A stretch of DNA of 56,473 bases from Verrucomicrobiota bacterium (GTDB lineage Bacteria > Verrucomicrobiota > Verrucomicrobiia > Limisphaerales > SIBE01): positions 1 to 56,473 of the forward strand of contig VHDE01000026.1 in assembly GCA_016871515.1 (NCBI GenBank). The letters are read 5' to 3'. This document shows, piece after piece, positions 25,148 through 33,255 of the stretch. A program made the position numbers and the translations under genes. The notes beneath the pieces were generated by a model. That model was not told the DNA's origin. It was given only the letters and a program-made list of their open reading frames with translations, and did not search any database. How positions within the stretch are numbered: position 1 is the first letter of the stretch; the number at the start of each line of letters is the position of its first letter.

Positions 25148-25801
25148 ATGGCCTGCCTTGTAACTGCCGGACCCTCCTACGAGCCGTTCGACGAGGTGCG
25201 TCGACTAACCAACTTCTCAACTGGCACGCTCGGTGCTGAATTAGCCAATTTCTTGGTGGATCATGGGCACGCCGTCCTCCTCCTCTTGGGACATTACTCG
25301 ACCTACCAGGGCGAACATAAGGCGCAGCAGATTATTCGATTTACAACCGGAGAGGATTTGCGGGGTAAACTTCAAGCGCTTCGGAAGCTGGCTATCGGCG
25401 CCGTTTTTCATGCGGCGGCCGTGTGTGATTTTGCGCCAGGCAAGATCTGGACGCGATTGCCAGCCGGCGAATTGGAGGAATTGCATGCGCGGAAGATTTC
25501 CTCGCGCGAAAACAGTCTTTTCGCGGAGTTAATTCCAACACCGAAGATCCTTGGTTCCCTGCGTGCTTGGTTCCCTAAAGCGCAGATTGTCGGATGGAAA
25601 TATGAGGTTGATGGGGACCGGGCCAGCGTCTTATCGGCCGCGCGCCAGCAAATTTCGGACAATGAAACCGACGGTTGCGTGGCCAATGGCCCAGCTTATG
25701 GCGAGGGCTTCGGGTTTCTCAACAGAACGGGGATATTGTCGCATCTGATGAATTCGCAAGCTCTGTTCGAATTGTTAGCGCGCCAAATTGCGCCGCGGTG
25801 A
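25148..25801 (+). CDS. coaB: Stand-alone phosphopantothenate--cysteine ligase (CoaB) domain protein
   Basis: Condenses phosphopantothenate with cysteine in coenzyme A synthesis. The DFP-family motif TAGPSYEPFDEVRRLTNFST opens the protein, and VFHAAAVCDFAPGKI, KISS, TPKILGSLRAWFP and VANGPAYGEG follow in the expected order. At 217 aa it lacks the N-terminal flavoprotein half (CoaC) present in the usual CoaBC fusion, and the start codon sits right at the CoaB domain boundary. Either CoaC is encoded elsewhere, or this is a CoaB-only paralogue. It follows rplS by 123 bp on the same strand. Confidence 0.78.
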   Translation: MACLVTAGPSYEPFDEVRRLTNFSTGTLGAELANFLVDHGHAVLLLLGHYSTYQGEHKAQQIIRFTTGEDLRGKLQALRKLAIGAVFHAAAVCDFAPGKIWTRLPAGELEELHARKISSRENSLFAELIPTPKILGSLRAWFPKAQIVGWKYEVDGDRASVLSAARQQISDNETDGCVANGPAYGEGFGFLNRTGILSHLMNSQALFELLARQIAPR

Positions 25802-25960
25802 TGACGTGCTGTCGGCAGCGCATCATGACTTAGTTCATAGCGGCAGCGCAAACCTCTGGTTTGCCGGAAGCAGCAGCGCTTCTTACCTATCGGAAATCTG
25901 TTTCGAAAATGAGCATAAATCAAAGCAACTAACATTGGGACACAGCTAGCCTAGCCTAGA

Positions 25961-26032
25961 GGAGCGCGGATGCCCACATCCGCGACGCAGCCGGTCGCAA
26001 GGAAAGCGCGCGGATGTGGGCATCCGCGCTCC
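25961..26032. repeat. 24-bp perfect inverted repeat between convergent genes
   Basis: The left arm 25961-25984 begins GGAGCGCGGATGCCCACATC; the right arm 26009-26032 is its exact complement, with a 24-nt loop. Each arm also contains a small internal palindrome (GCGGATG...CATCCGC type). It sits between the 3' ends of coaB and recD2, where it could terminate both. It belongs to the GAGCGCGGAC palindrome family (53424, 42083, 174). Confidence 0.8.
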
Positions 26033-26078
26033 GATTACCGCGCCGGAGGCTGTTCCAATCTGACTTGTTTCGATTTAG

Positions 26079-28274
26079 TTAGGTCGCAGCTATCCCACTT
26101 CCAAGTCGAGCGAGCAGACCGGAAACACGGCGCGTGGTTTTGTTGTTTTGAATGGCTTGGTTCAACGCCTTTTTTTGACCGATGATCACTACGATTTGTT
26201 TGCCTCGTGTTATTCCCGTGTAGATCAAATTCCTTTGGAGCAGCATGAAATGCTGCGCTGAAATGGGAATGACCACCGCGGCAAACTCTGAGCCCTGCGC
26301 TTTATGAATGGTGATCGCATAAGCCAGCGAAACCTCATCCAGTTCCCCGAAGTCATAGGTCACTTCGCGAGCGTCGTAACGAACGCGCACTTCGCGTTCG
26401 ATGGGATCGATGCCGGTGATCTGGCCAATGTCGCCATTGAAAACTTCCCTGTCGTAGTTGTTCTCGGTTTGGATGACCTTGTCCCCAACGCGAAATTGCC
26501 AGCCGAATTTCTCGACAACGGCCTGGCCGGGGCTAGCTGGATTCAATTCGCGCTGCAAAAGCAAATTCAATTCGTGCGTGCCAAGCGATCCGCGATTCAT
26601 CGGCGATAGAATTTGAATGTCGCGGACGGGATCGCAGGACAGCTTGCCCGGAATTCGCCGCTTCACGATTTCAATCAATGTGCTGGCGATTTGTTCCGGA
26701 TCGTTTCGTTCGACAAAATAGAAATCGGACGATTCATCGGCGGCCGGAAGAGATGGCATCATGCCTTGGTTCACTTCGTGCGCAGAAGTGATGATGCGGC
26801 TGCTCGCCGCTTGACGAAACACTTCCGTCAAACGGACCACGGGCGCCACTTGGCTGCGGATGAGATCGTTCAGCACGAGACCCGGCCCGACGGAAGGCAA
26901 TTGATCCACGTCGCCCACGAGTATTAGGTGGCCGTGCGCTGGATGCGCTTTCAATAGCGCATGCATCAGCGGCACATCAACCATCGACATTTCATCAACA
27001 ACCAACAATTCAGTTTCCAGAGGGCGGCCTTCGTTTCGGGTGAATCCGCCGGCGCCTGGTTGGAATTCCAACAGTCGATGAATGGTTTTCGCCTCGTGTC
27101 CGGTTGCCTCGGATAATCGCTTTGCCGCGCGGCCCGTGGGAGCGCAGAGCGCGCATTGGACCTTCTTGGCAGCCAGAATCATCAGGATCGCATTGATCAA
27201 AGTCGTTTTGCCAACCCCAGGTCCGCCAGTGATAACGACAACGCGATTTGTCAAAGCCGTGACCAAAGCTGTTCGCTGGCTGGGCGCCAGTTCCTTCCCG
27301 GTCTTTCTCTGGCACCAATCGATGGCCTTGTCGAAATCGATCGGCGGATAATGCGGCAATTGGGAAGCCAGCCCTCTGATCTTACTGACAATCCCTTCCT
27401 CAGCACTGCGCAAACGAGGCAAGAAAATGAGCGTTTCACTTCCGACAACTTCCTGAATTAGTTCTGACGCGTTCAATGACCGCTGCAACGCGTCCTCGAC
27501 TAAACTCTCATTCGTCCCCAGAAGCTTGGCGCTGTCAGCGACCAACCGGTCCATTGGCAAGGCGCAATGGCCCGAATCGATTGCTTCGATCAATGTGTGC
27601 GCGAGGCCGGCTGCCGCACGCAATAACGAATCTGAAGGAATGCCGATTTTCTGAGCGATCTGGTCCGCCGTTTTGAAACCAATTCCCGGAATGTCTTTCG
27701 CCAATGCGTACGGATTTGCCCGCACCCTTTCGATGGCGCTTTCGCCGTACGTTTTGAAAATGCGGACCGCACGGCTGGTGCTGACTCCATGCGAATGGAG
27801 AAAGACCATAATTTCACGGACGTACTTTTGTTCCGCCCAAGCCGCTTTGATTTTTTTCCGGCGCCCAGGGCCAACACCATCGACGTCTTCGAGCTTAACG
27901 GAAAAATTCTCGATAACATCGAAGATGTTCCCGCCAAAGCGCTCGACCAGTTTCTTGGCATAAACTGGCCCGATGCCTTTAATCAATCCGCTGCCAAGGT
28001 ACTTCTCGATTCCCTCTTTCGTCGTGGGAGGGCTGCATTTAAGTATCTGGGCTTTCAGCTGGAGACCATGCTGCTTGTCCCGCGTCCAGCAGCCTTCAGC
28101 GGTCAACCATTCACCCGCGCTCACGGATGGCACACTCCCGACGACTGTAACAAGGTCGCGGTGGCCTTTGGTCTTGACGCGCAGAACAGCGAAGCCTGTC
28201 TCTTCATTGAAGAATGTCACGCGCTCGATCAGGCCAGACAGTGAATCCACAGGCGATGGTTTGGACGTTTTCAA
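26079..28274 (-). CDS. recD2: ATP-dependent RecD2-like DNA helicase
   Basis: An SF1B 5'-3' helicase of the RecD2 type, which works without RecBC in bacteria such as Deinococcus. The N-terminal part has an OB-like region and helix-hairpin-helix segments (KGIGPVYAKKLVERFGG, VDGVGPGRRKKI, IPGIGFKTADQIA). The motor has Walker A GGPGVGKTT, CAPTGRAAKRLSEATG, the DEMSMVD box and LVGDVDQLPSVGPG. C-terminal motif VI-like segments are AITIHKAQGSEF and YTGITRGK. 731 aa is normal for RecD2. It is expected in the cytosol in DNA repair. No recB or recC is nearby. Confidence 0.95.
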   Translation of the reverse strand: MKTSKPSPVDSLSGLIERVTFFNEETGFAVLRVKTKGHRDLVTVVGSVPSVSAGEWLTAEGCWTRDKQHGLQLKAQILKCSPPTTKEGIEKYLGSGLIKGIGPVYAKKLVERFGGNIFDVIENFSVKLEDVDGVGPGRRKKIKAAWAEQKYVREIMVFLHSHGVSTSRAVRIFKTYGESAIERVRANPYALAKDIPGIGFKTADQIAQKIGIPSDSLLRAAAGLAHTLIEAIDSGHCALPMDRLVADSAKLLGTNESLVEDALQRSLNASELIQEVVGSETLIFLPRLRSAEEGIVSKIRGLASQLPHYPPIDFDKAIDWCQRKTGKELAPSQRTALVTALTNRVVVITGGPGVGKTTLINAILMILAAKKVQCALCAPTGRAAKRLSEATGHEAKTIHRLLEFQPGAGGFTRNEGRPLETELLVVDEMSMVDVPLMHALLKAHPAHGHLILVGDVDQLPSVGPGLVLNDLIRSQVAPVVRLTEVFRQAASSRIITSAHEVNQGMMPSLPAADESSDFYFVERNDPEQIASTLIEIVKRRIPGKLSCDPVRDIQILSPMNRGSLGTHELNLLLQRELNPASPGQAVVEKFGWQFRVGDKVIQTENNYDREVFNGDIGQITGIDPIEREVRVRYDAREVTYDFGELDEVSLAYAITIHKAQGSEFAAVVIPISAQHFMLLQRNLIYTGITRGKQIVVIIGQKKALNQAIQNNKTTRRVSGLLARLGSGIAAT

Positions 28275-28435
28275 AGTTCGACCGCTCAGCCAGGGAACCT
28301 AGAGTCAACGATCCATTCAATCAACCGGTTTGCCATAAAAACTTCATCTATGCTGATCTGCGCGAATTCCAGATCGCGGCGGACAGGAATGTTCGCGGTC
28401 CGCAAAATGAGAATTGCTGTGTACGATAGCGCCGC

Positions 28436-29032
28436 TCACGGCAAGGCACGTTCCAGCAGCATCCGCTCACGCGGACCATACGGCAATTTCATAGCCTGTT
28501 CATGCGCTGCCGCTGTCATTTTCGCCCAGCTCTTACGAAGCGCGTTGATCATCTTGTCGTCGGTTGTTTTGCTTGCGAGTTCGGCAACCTGAAACTCAAG
28601 AAATACCAAACAAAGCGCGTCCTCCAAAACCCGGCTTTCGGCGTCGTGAGGAAAATGTTTCTTCAGATTTAAGTCCCGGACACGTTGCACAACGTTGTCG
28701 GCATATCCTGCCTCGCTCAGAATCTCGCCGGCTTTTTCGGCATGAAAACGTTTCAGCTCATTTCGCCAACGCAAATAGCCAGCCCGTGTCATTTCGTAAG
28801 AACTCCGCGGAATCATCCAGCGGCAGATGTGCTGGCATCTCGCCGCCAGTTGCAACTCTTCCGACGCATCCGGATGGAGCTTGAGGACCCAGTCTGTCAG
28901 CCGGCGGCTGTACAAAAGTTCACGAGGGTAAGCAACGCCCCCGGCAACTTCGATATTGGGATCGCGCGCATTCGCCTCGTCAAATCGCCGGAGCGCAGAC
29001 TCGAATCGCGGTTGGTCGAAATCTTGCGGCAT
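28436..29032 (-). CDS. DUF4202 family protein
   Basis: 198 aa, matching DUF4202 by FDEANARDPN near the start, LLYSRRLTDWVLKLHPDASE, LAARCQHICRWMIPR, AGYLRWRNELKRFHAEKA, LEDALCLVFLEFQ and LRKSWAKM. The fold is predicted all-helical and the conserved His, Arg, Glu and Asp pattern is reminiscent of HD-like hydrolases, but no activity is established. It lies upstream of recD2 on the same strand with a 161-bp gap in which I see nothing specific. Confidence 0.82.
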   Translation of the reverse strand: MPQDFDQPRFESALRRFDEANARDPNIEVAGGVAYPRELLYSRRLTDWVLKLHPDASEELQLAARCQHICRWMIPRSSYEMTRAGYLRWRNELKRFHAEKAGEILSEAGYADNVVQRVRDLNLKKHFPHDAESRVLEDALCLVFLEFQVAELASKTTDDKMINALRKSWAKMTAAAHEQAMKLPYGPRERMLLERALP

Positions 29033-29143
29033 ACTCGCCTAACTGGCCTTCGCACATTCTTGATCGCTTCGCCAGCTCGGTGTCAACACCAGGCGCCCGG
29101 AATTACATTGCTGATTCTGCGTCGGCTCATTACAAGTGAGGCT

Positions 29144-29509
29144 GTGGACTTAACAGAACAGCCTGGCGCCGAATCCGCCGATGCCTGCGTAAGGCTCATT
29201 CAACAGCAAATGAGCCATGTCGCTGACGAACTGACGGAAGGGCAGACTCTCGAAGTAATCGTTCCCTTGGCCAACGGCAGCCACGTCGTCGCGGCCAGCT
29301 TTGCCCATTACAATCCCGAGATGATCAAAGTCATGGGATCCGATGCTGAAGGCAATGAGGTTTCGCTTTTGATGCACAAGAACGCGTTGCAGGTTTTAAT
29401 CAAAAAAGTCGCTAATCGTTCCGCAATGCAACACGGGAGCAAGCCGGAAGACGCCTTTCAAACGATGAACCTCTTGGAATCGAAAACCACCGATTTCGGC
29501 ATGGCTTGA
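29144..29509 (+). CDS. Unknown small protein
   Basis: I do not recognise this family. From the GTG start it has 121 aa; an ATG at 29210 would give 99. The central part, GQTLEVIVPLANGSHVVAAS...MIKVMGSDAEGNEVSLLMHKNALQVLIKKV, reads as alternating beta strands with a terminal helix, a pattern compatible with a small barrel. The tail is polar. Codon use resembles the neighbours and the complementary strand gives no known protein, so I think it is real. It sits between DUF4202 (divergent) and the DUF1080 gene. Confidence 0.45.
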   Translation: MDLTEQPGAESADACVRLIQQQMSHVADELTEGQTLEVIVPLANGSHVVAASFAHYNPEMIKVMGSDAEGNEVSLLMHKNALQVLIKKVANRSAMQHGSKPEDAFQTMNLLESKTTDFGMA

Positions 29510-29703
29510 ACATCGGCCCTGAACGGCATTTCAAGCCTCACTCCGGCGGACTTTGCTTCGGTTTGAAATCGCTGAGCGCCCTCACGGTGGCAGAGAAGCG
29601 AGTTCCAGACCGGTCTCGGGCACATCGGCTGCGGACAAGTGCCGACCATCGCCGAGCGGCAGAAGCTCTTGATTGGCTCATCAAGAACTGAAAGGATGCC
29701 CCC

Positions 29704-30453
29704 ATGAACTCGCCTTTTTCCAAGTGTTCGATCGCCGTTGTGATTGGTGCGTCGAGTCTGTTTTTATTCGCGCAATCCGACCAGGATGGCTTCGTCTCTC
29801 TCTTTGACGGGAAAACATTGAATGGCTGGCACGTGAGCAGCAAAACCGGCCACAGCCGCGCTAGCGGCAATCAATCCGGAGGCAAATGGGTCATCGAAGA
29901 TGGCGCCATCATTGGCAGCCAAGATATTCCTGGCAATGGCGGCATCATCATTACCGACCAACCATTTGGGGACTTCGAGGTTGTCGTCGAAATGAAGAAC
30001 GATTTCGGTCCTGACAGCGGCTTATTTCTTCGCAGCACTGAGGACGGCAAAGCCTGGCAAGCCATGATCGACTATCACGCGAATGGCAATCTGATGGGGA
30101 TATACGGCGAAGGCCTCGGCGGCAAACCGAGCGTGCGCAATTTCAGTTTTCTCGACTCAGTCACGCGCATTCGAACAAACGCGGCGCCGACGCCTTTTCC
30201 TGTCTTGATCGATTCGTGGCCGCATTTCTGGCGACATGGTCAGTGGAATGAATTGCGCGCCCGCATTGTCAACAATCCGCCCACGATCACAACGTGGATC
30301 AACGGAGTGAAGATTATGGAGTGGACCGAGACTGAAAAGCGGCATCCAGACCAGGGTGGCATCGCGTTGCAAGTGCATGGCGGCGGCGACTACACGAAAC
30401 AATTCGTCCGCTATCGAAACATTCGCGTCAAAAGGATCGAAGCTAAGCCGTAA
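29704..30453 (+). CDS. Secreted DUF1080 (3-keto-disaccharide hydrolase family) protein
   Basis: After a signal peptide (about 23 residues), the DUF1080 concanavalin-like fold begins with FVSLFDGKTLNGWHV and continues with WVIEDGAIIGSQDIPGNGG, FGDFEVVVEMKN, DSGLFLRS, WNELRARIV, TTWINGVKI, and ends with GGIALQVHGGGDYTKQFVRYRNIRVK. This family is abundant in Planctomycetes and Verrucomicrobia. Some members act on 3-keto-glycosides, while others may bind carbohydrate. 249 aa, periplasmic or surface location. It is followed by a ROK protein, which fits sugar handling. Confidence 0.9.
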   Translation: MNSPFSKCSIAVVIGASSLFLFAQSDQDGFVSLFDGKTLNGWHVSSKTGHSRASGNQSGGKWVIEDGAIIGSQDIPGNGGIIITDQPFGDFEVVVEMKNDFGPDSGLFLRSTEDGKAWQAMIDYHANGNLMGIYGEGLGGKPSVRNFSFLDSVTRIRTNAAPTPFPVLIDSWPHFWRHGQWNELRARIVNNPPTITTWINGVKIMEWTETEKRHPDQGGIALQVHGGGDYTKQFVRYRNIRVKRIEAKP

Positions 30454-30465
30454 GCACGCTGGCAC

Positions 30466-30690
30466 ACGTTTCGCCTCTCCGAAACAAGACTTCGCGCATG
30501 GAACCCATGAACCTGATTGGAGCATGCGACGTCGCGCGAGCATCTTGGAGTGCGGTGACGGAGACGCCAAAGCGGCGATGGCGCAGGCTCCATCGCGGCA
30601 CTCCAAGACCTGTCGGCTTTCGGATGCTCTGGTTCATGGGGGGACTTCTCCGAAACAAAATCTCGCGAATTGCCACGAACGCAAAGGTAG
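30466..30690. repeat. Composite dispersed repeat between the DUF1080 and ROK genes
   Basis: The constant flank (CTCCGAAACAAGACTTCGCGC, 30475 onward) leads to CCATGAACC (about 30504-30512). An imperfect inverted core follows with CTTGGAGTGC (30544-30553) and GCACTCCAAG (30598-30607) as a 10-bp stem. It is closed by GGTTCATGGGG (30631-30641), after which a second flank copy (GACTTCTCCGAAACAAAATC, 30643-30662) begins. The core is related to 6881-6950. It fills the 250-bp gap between the genes. Confidence 0.8.
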
Positions 30691-30703
30691 GGAGGGGAAA
30701 CGC

Positions 30704-32122
30704 ATGATCAACAACGGTTCCTGGTTATCTTCGCCTCGTGTCGTTCCGGTTTTGGATCCCGATTTCCGGCCAGCCGTTCTGGCAAATCGCGCCTTCACCG
30801 AAACCGCGCGCGCCGCCAAGGGAGCGGTCCCAGTCCGCTTAGCGATCGAGCAAGCCGACGGCTCAATTTTTTCTCATCCGGCAGAGATCCTCCCTGCCAA
30901 TCATTCTCAAGCGGCGGCAAACTTCATCTACCTCGAACGCTTGATTAAGTTTCTTTTGTGGTCGCGTGGCGGATTTCGAGTTTATTTTGCAGGCCCTGAA
31001 ACTTTGGGGCAGCAACTGCGGCAGTACTACCGTGAAACGCCTGCCGGGAAGTTCGACGGGGACATCATGGGCAATCGCATTTACGAACGAGCGTTCGAAA
31101 TCGTGATCCCTAGAGATATTCCTCCTTCCCGCGCCAACACCGCGCCGTTGGGCCGCCACCTGAACGGCTGCCGAATCGGTTTTGACCTCGGCGGCAGCGA
31201 CCGCAAAGTCGCCGCGGTGATTGATGGCCGATGCGTATTCAGCGAAGAAATCGTTTGGAACCCTGTCCCGCAAAAGGACCCGCAATGGCATTTCGATCAG
31301 ATTAACGAGTCACTCAGATCGGCGGCTCAACATTTGCCACGCGTCGATGCTATTGGGGGCAGTTCAGCGGGAGTAATTGTGAACAATCGCGTCAAGGTCG
31401 CTTCACTCTTCCGAGGGGTGCCGCTCGAACTTTTCAACAGCCGCGTTAAAGACCTGTTTCTCGAAATGAAACGTGCTTGGGGAAATATTCCATTCGAGAT
31501 CGCTAATGACGGCGAAGTCGCCGCTTTGGCCGGCTCGATGTCGATCGGCGGGAACGGTGTCCTCGGAATTGCCCTGGGCACAAGCATGGCCGGTGGTTAC
31601 GTCAATTGCGAAGGCAACATTACGACATGGCTGAATGAATTGGCTTTTGCGCCGATTGATTACAATCCCGACGCCCCGGTCGATGAATGGTCGGGTGACG
31701 CTGGTTGCGGTGTGCAATATTTCTCTCAACAGTGTGTCGGGCGACTGCTCAAGCCGGCCGGCATTGAGATCGATCCGCAACTTCCGTTGCCGGAAAAGCT
31801 CAAGCATGTCCAACAGTTGATGCTTTCGAACGATGAACGCGCGCAAAAGATTTATCAAACCATCGGAACATACTTGGGATATGCCATCGCACACTACGCG
31901 GATTTTTATCAATTCGACCACGTGCTGATTCTTGGCCGGGTCACTTCGGGACCGGGCGGCGATCTCATTTTAAACGGCGCCAAGGAAGTCTTGCGCGCCG
32001 AATTTCCCGAGTTATTCCGACGCGTCGCCTTTCATATTCCTGATGAAAAGGAGAAGCGCCACGGCCAGGCAGTAGCCGCCGCGAGCTTGCCGGCGCTTCC
32101 CGGAAAGCCGATCATCGCATAG
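30704..32122 (+). CDS. ROK-family protein with N-terminal extension
   Basis: The ROK (repressor, ORF, kinase) core starts near residue 150 with GFDLGGSDRKVAAVIDG, a phosphate-binding loop. It continues with GGSSAGVIVNN, the EIANDGEVAALAG motif (Asp as likely catalytic base) and LGIALGTSMAGGYV. These are the ATP and sugar sites of glucokinase-like enzymes. About 150 residues without a recognised domain precede the core, making 472 aa against about 300 usual. No HTH is seen, so a kinase role is more likely than a repressor. The usual zinc motif of ROK kinases is not obvious. The start is decided by GGGAGGGG a few bases upstream. It follows DUF1080 and precedes PIG-L. Confidence 0.8.
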   Translation: MINNGSWLSSPRVVPVLDPDFRPAVLANRAFTETARAAKGAVPVRLAIEQADGSIFSHPAEILPANHSQAAANFIYLERLIKFLLWSRGGFRVYFAGPETLGQQLRQYYRETPAGKFDGDIMGNRIYERAFEIVIPRDIPPSRANTAPLGRHLNGCRIGFDLGGSDRKVAAVIDGRCVFSEEIVWNPVPQKDPQWHFDQINESLRSAAQHLPRVDAIGGSSAGVIVNNRVKVASLFRGVPLELFNSRVKDLFLEMKRAWGNIPFEIANDGEVAALAGSMSIGGNGVLGIALGTSMAGGYVNCEGNITTWLNELAFAPIDYNPDAPVDEWSGDAGCGVQYFSQQCVGRLLKPAGIEIDPQLPLPEKLKHVQQLMLSNDERAQKIYQTIGTYLGYAIAHYADFYQFDHVLILGRVTSGPGGDLILNGAKEVLRAEFPELFRRVAFHIPDEKEKRHGQAVAAASLPALPGKPIIA

Positions 32123-32222
32123 CGCAGACGGCGGGTTGCGGACATTTCTATCCCGCGTCAATTTCGAAACAGCGATAGCCTTTCGGCTTTCCCCTGGTCT
32201 CCTGGTTCCTTATACGTTGCTC

Positions 32223-33080
32223 ATGAATCCTTACACGCGCTTCGTGTCTGAATATGCAAACCTGCTCAAGGAGGGCAAAACCTGTTCTTTAGGCGGGTTT
32301 ACCCCGGCGCCGCGGCCCGCGATACCGGCCGACGCACCAAAAGCCATGCTTTTTTCGCCGCATCCGGATGACGAATGTATTGTGGGTGGGCTTCCCCTAA
32401 GGCTGCTGCGCGAATCACGGATGCGCATCGTCAATGTCGCTGTAACCCAAGGGAGCCGGATCGACCGGCAGGCAGCGCGATTTCAAGAATTACAGAAGGC
32501 CTGCGATTTTCTAGGCTACGAACTCGTTCAAACGCAGCCGAACGGGCTGGAGAAGGTCAACGTCAAAACGCGCGAGCAGGACCCAGCCTTCTGGTCCAAA
32601 TCGGTTCGCATCATCTCGGAAGTTCTGAGCCGATACCAACCGCGCATCGTCTTCTTCCCCCACGAACAGGACTGGAACAGCACACATATCGGAACTCATT
32701 TTCTCGTGGTCGATGCTCTTAAAGGTTTGGGCGCGGCATTTCAATGCTTCACGGTCGAGACTGAGTTCTGGGGTCAAATGCCGACGCCCAACCTGATGGT
32801 GGAATCAACCGCGCTCGATGTCGCTGATATGGTTGCTGGCACTTCGTTTCACGCGGGCGAGGTGCAACGCAATCCTTTCCATCTGTTTCTTCCCGCCTGG
32901 ATGCAAGACAACGTGCGGCGCGGCAGCGAATTGGTCGGTGGACAAGGAGAAGCCGCGCCTGACTTCCAGTTCGCCACCCTCTACCGATTGCGACAGTGGC
33001 GCAATGGCGGATTCGAAAGCGTGCTCGAAAAAGGGAAGCAAATCGCCTGCACTCAAGAGGCGTCGAGATTGTTTAGTTGA
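32223..33080 (+). CDS. PIG-L / LmbE-family deacetylase
   Basis: Zinc-dependent N-deacetylase family acting on N-acetylglucosamine-type substrates. The metal motif FSPHPDDECIVGG is intact (His, Asp-Asp), and HIGTHFLV provides the later His. FFPHEQDWNSTH is also typical. It has 285 aa from the ATG at 32223; the frame is open earlier but without conserved sequence. The gene is about 100 bp behind the ROK gene on the same strand and may be co-transcribed, which suggests amino-sugar metabolism for the pair. Confidence 0.85.
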   Translation: MNPYTRFVSEYANLLKEGKTCSLGGFTPAPRPAIPADAPKAMLFSPHPDDECIVGGLPLRLLRESRMRIVNVAVTQGSRIDRQAARFQELQKACDFLGYELVQTQPNGLEKVNVKTREQDPAFWSKSVRIISEVLSRYQPRIVFFPHEQDWNSTHIGTHFLVVDALKGLGAAFQCFTVETEFWGQMPTPNLMVESTALDVADMVAGTSFHAGEVQRNPFHLFLPAWMQDNVRRGSELVGGQGEAAPDFQFATLYRLRQWRNGGFESVLEKGKQIACTQEASRLFS

Positions 33081-33149
33081 CGGGTCGCTGCCGCTTGTTC
33101 CAAAGGCGAGCGGGCGCGCATCAGGCCGAATCCCAGTCGCTATCCCATG

Positions 33150-33250
33150 GAGAAACCTTCGTCGTAAACTTTGTCGAGAACTTATGTCATCGAATCGCGA
33201 ATTCTCGACAAAGTTTACGACGAAGGCTCGGAAACTGTGCTTCTGGGAGC
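33150..33250. repeat. MITE-like repeat, copy 2, with 25-bp perfect arms
   Basis: The left arm 33156-33180 starts CCTTCGTCGTAAACTTTGTC; the right arm 33202-33226 is its exact complement; the loop is 21 nt. The tail TGCTTCTGGGA (33238-33248) is shared with the copy at 11005-11130. It lies between the converging PIG-L and protease genes and could act as a bidirectional terminator. Confidence 0.8.
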
Positions 33251-33255
33251 TATGT

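Noticed and set aside
29506-29691. Small plus-strand open frame overlapping the end of the unknown gene at 29144
   Set aside because: It starts with TTG, has no clear Shine-Dalgarno, and shows no recognisable sequence; possible but not supportable.
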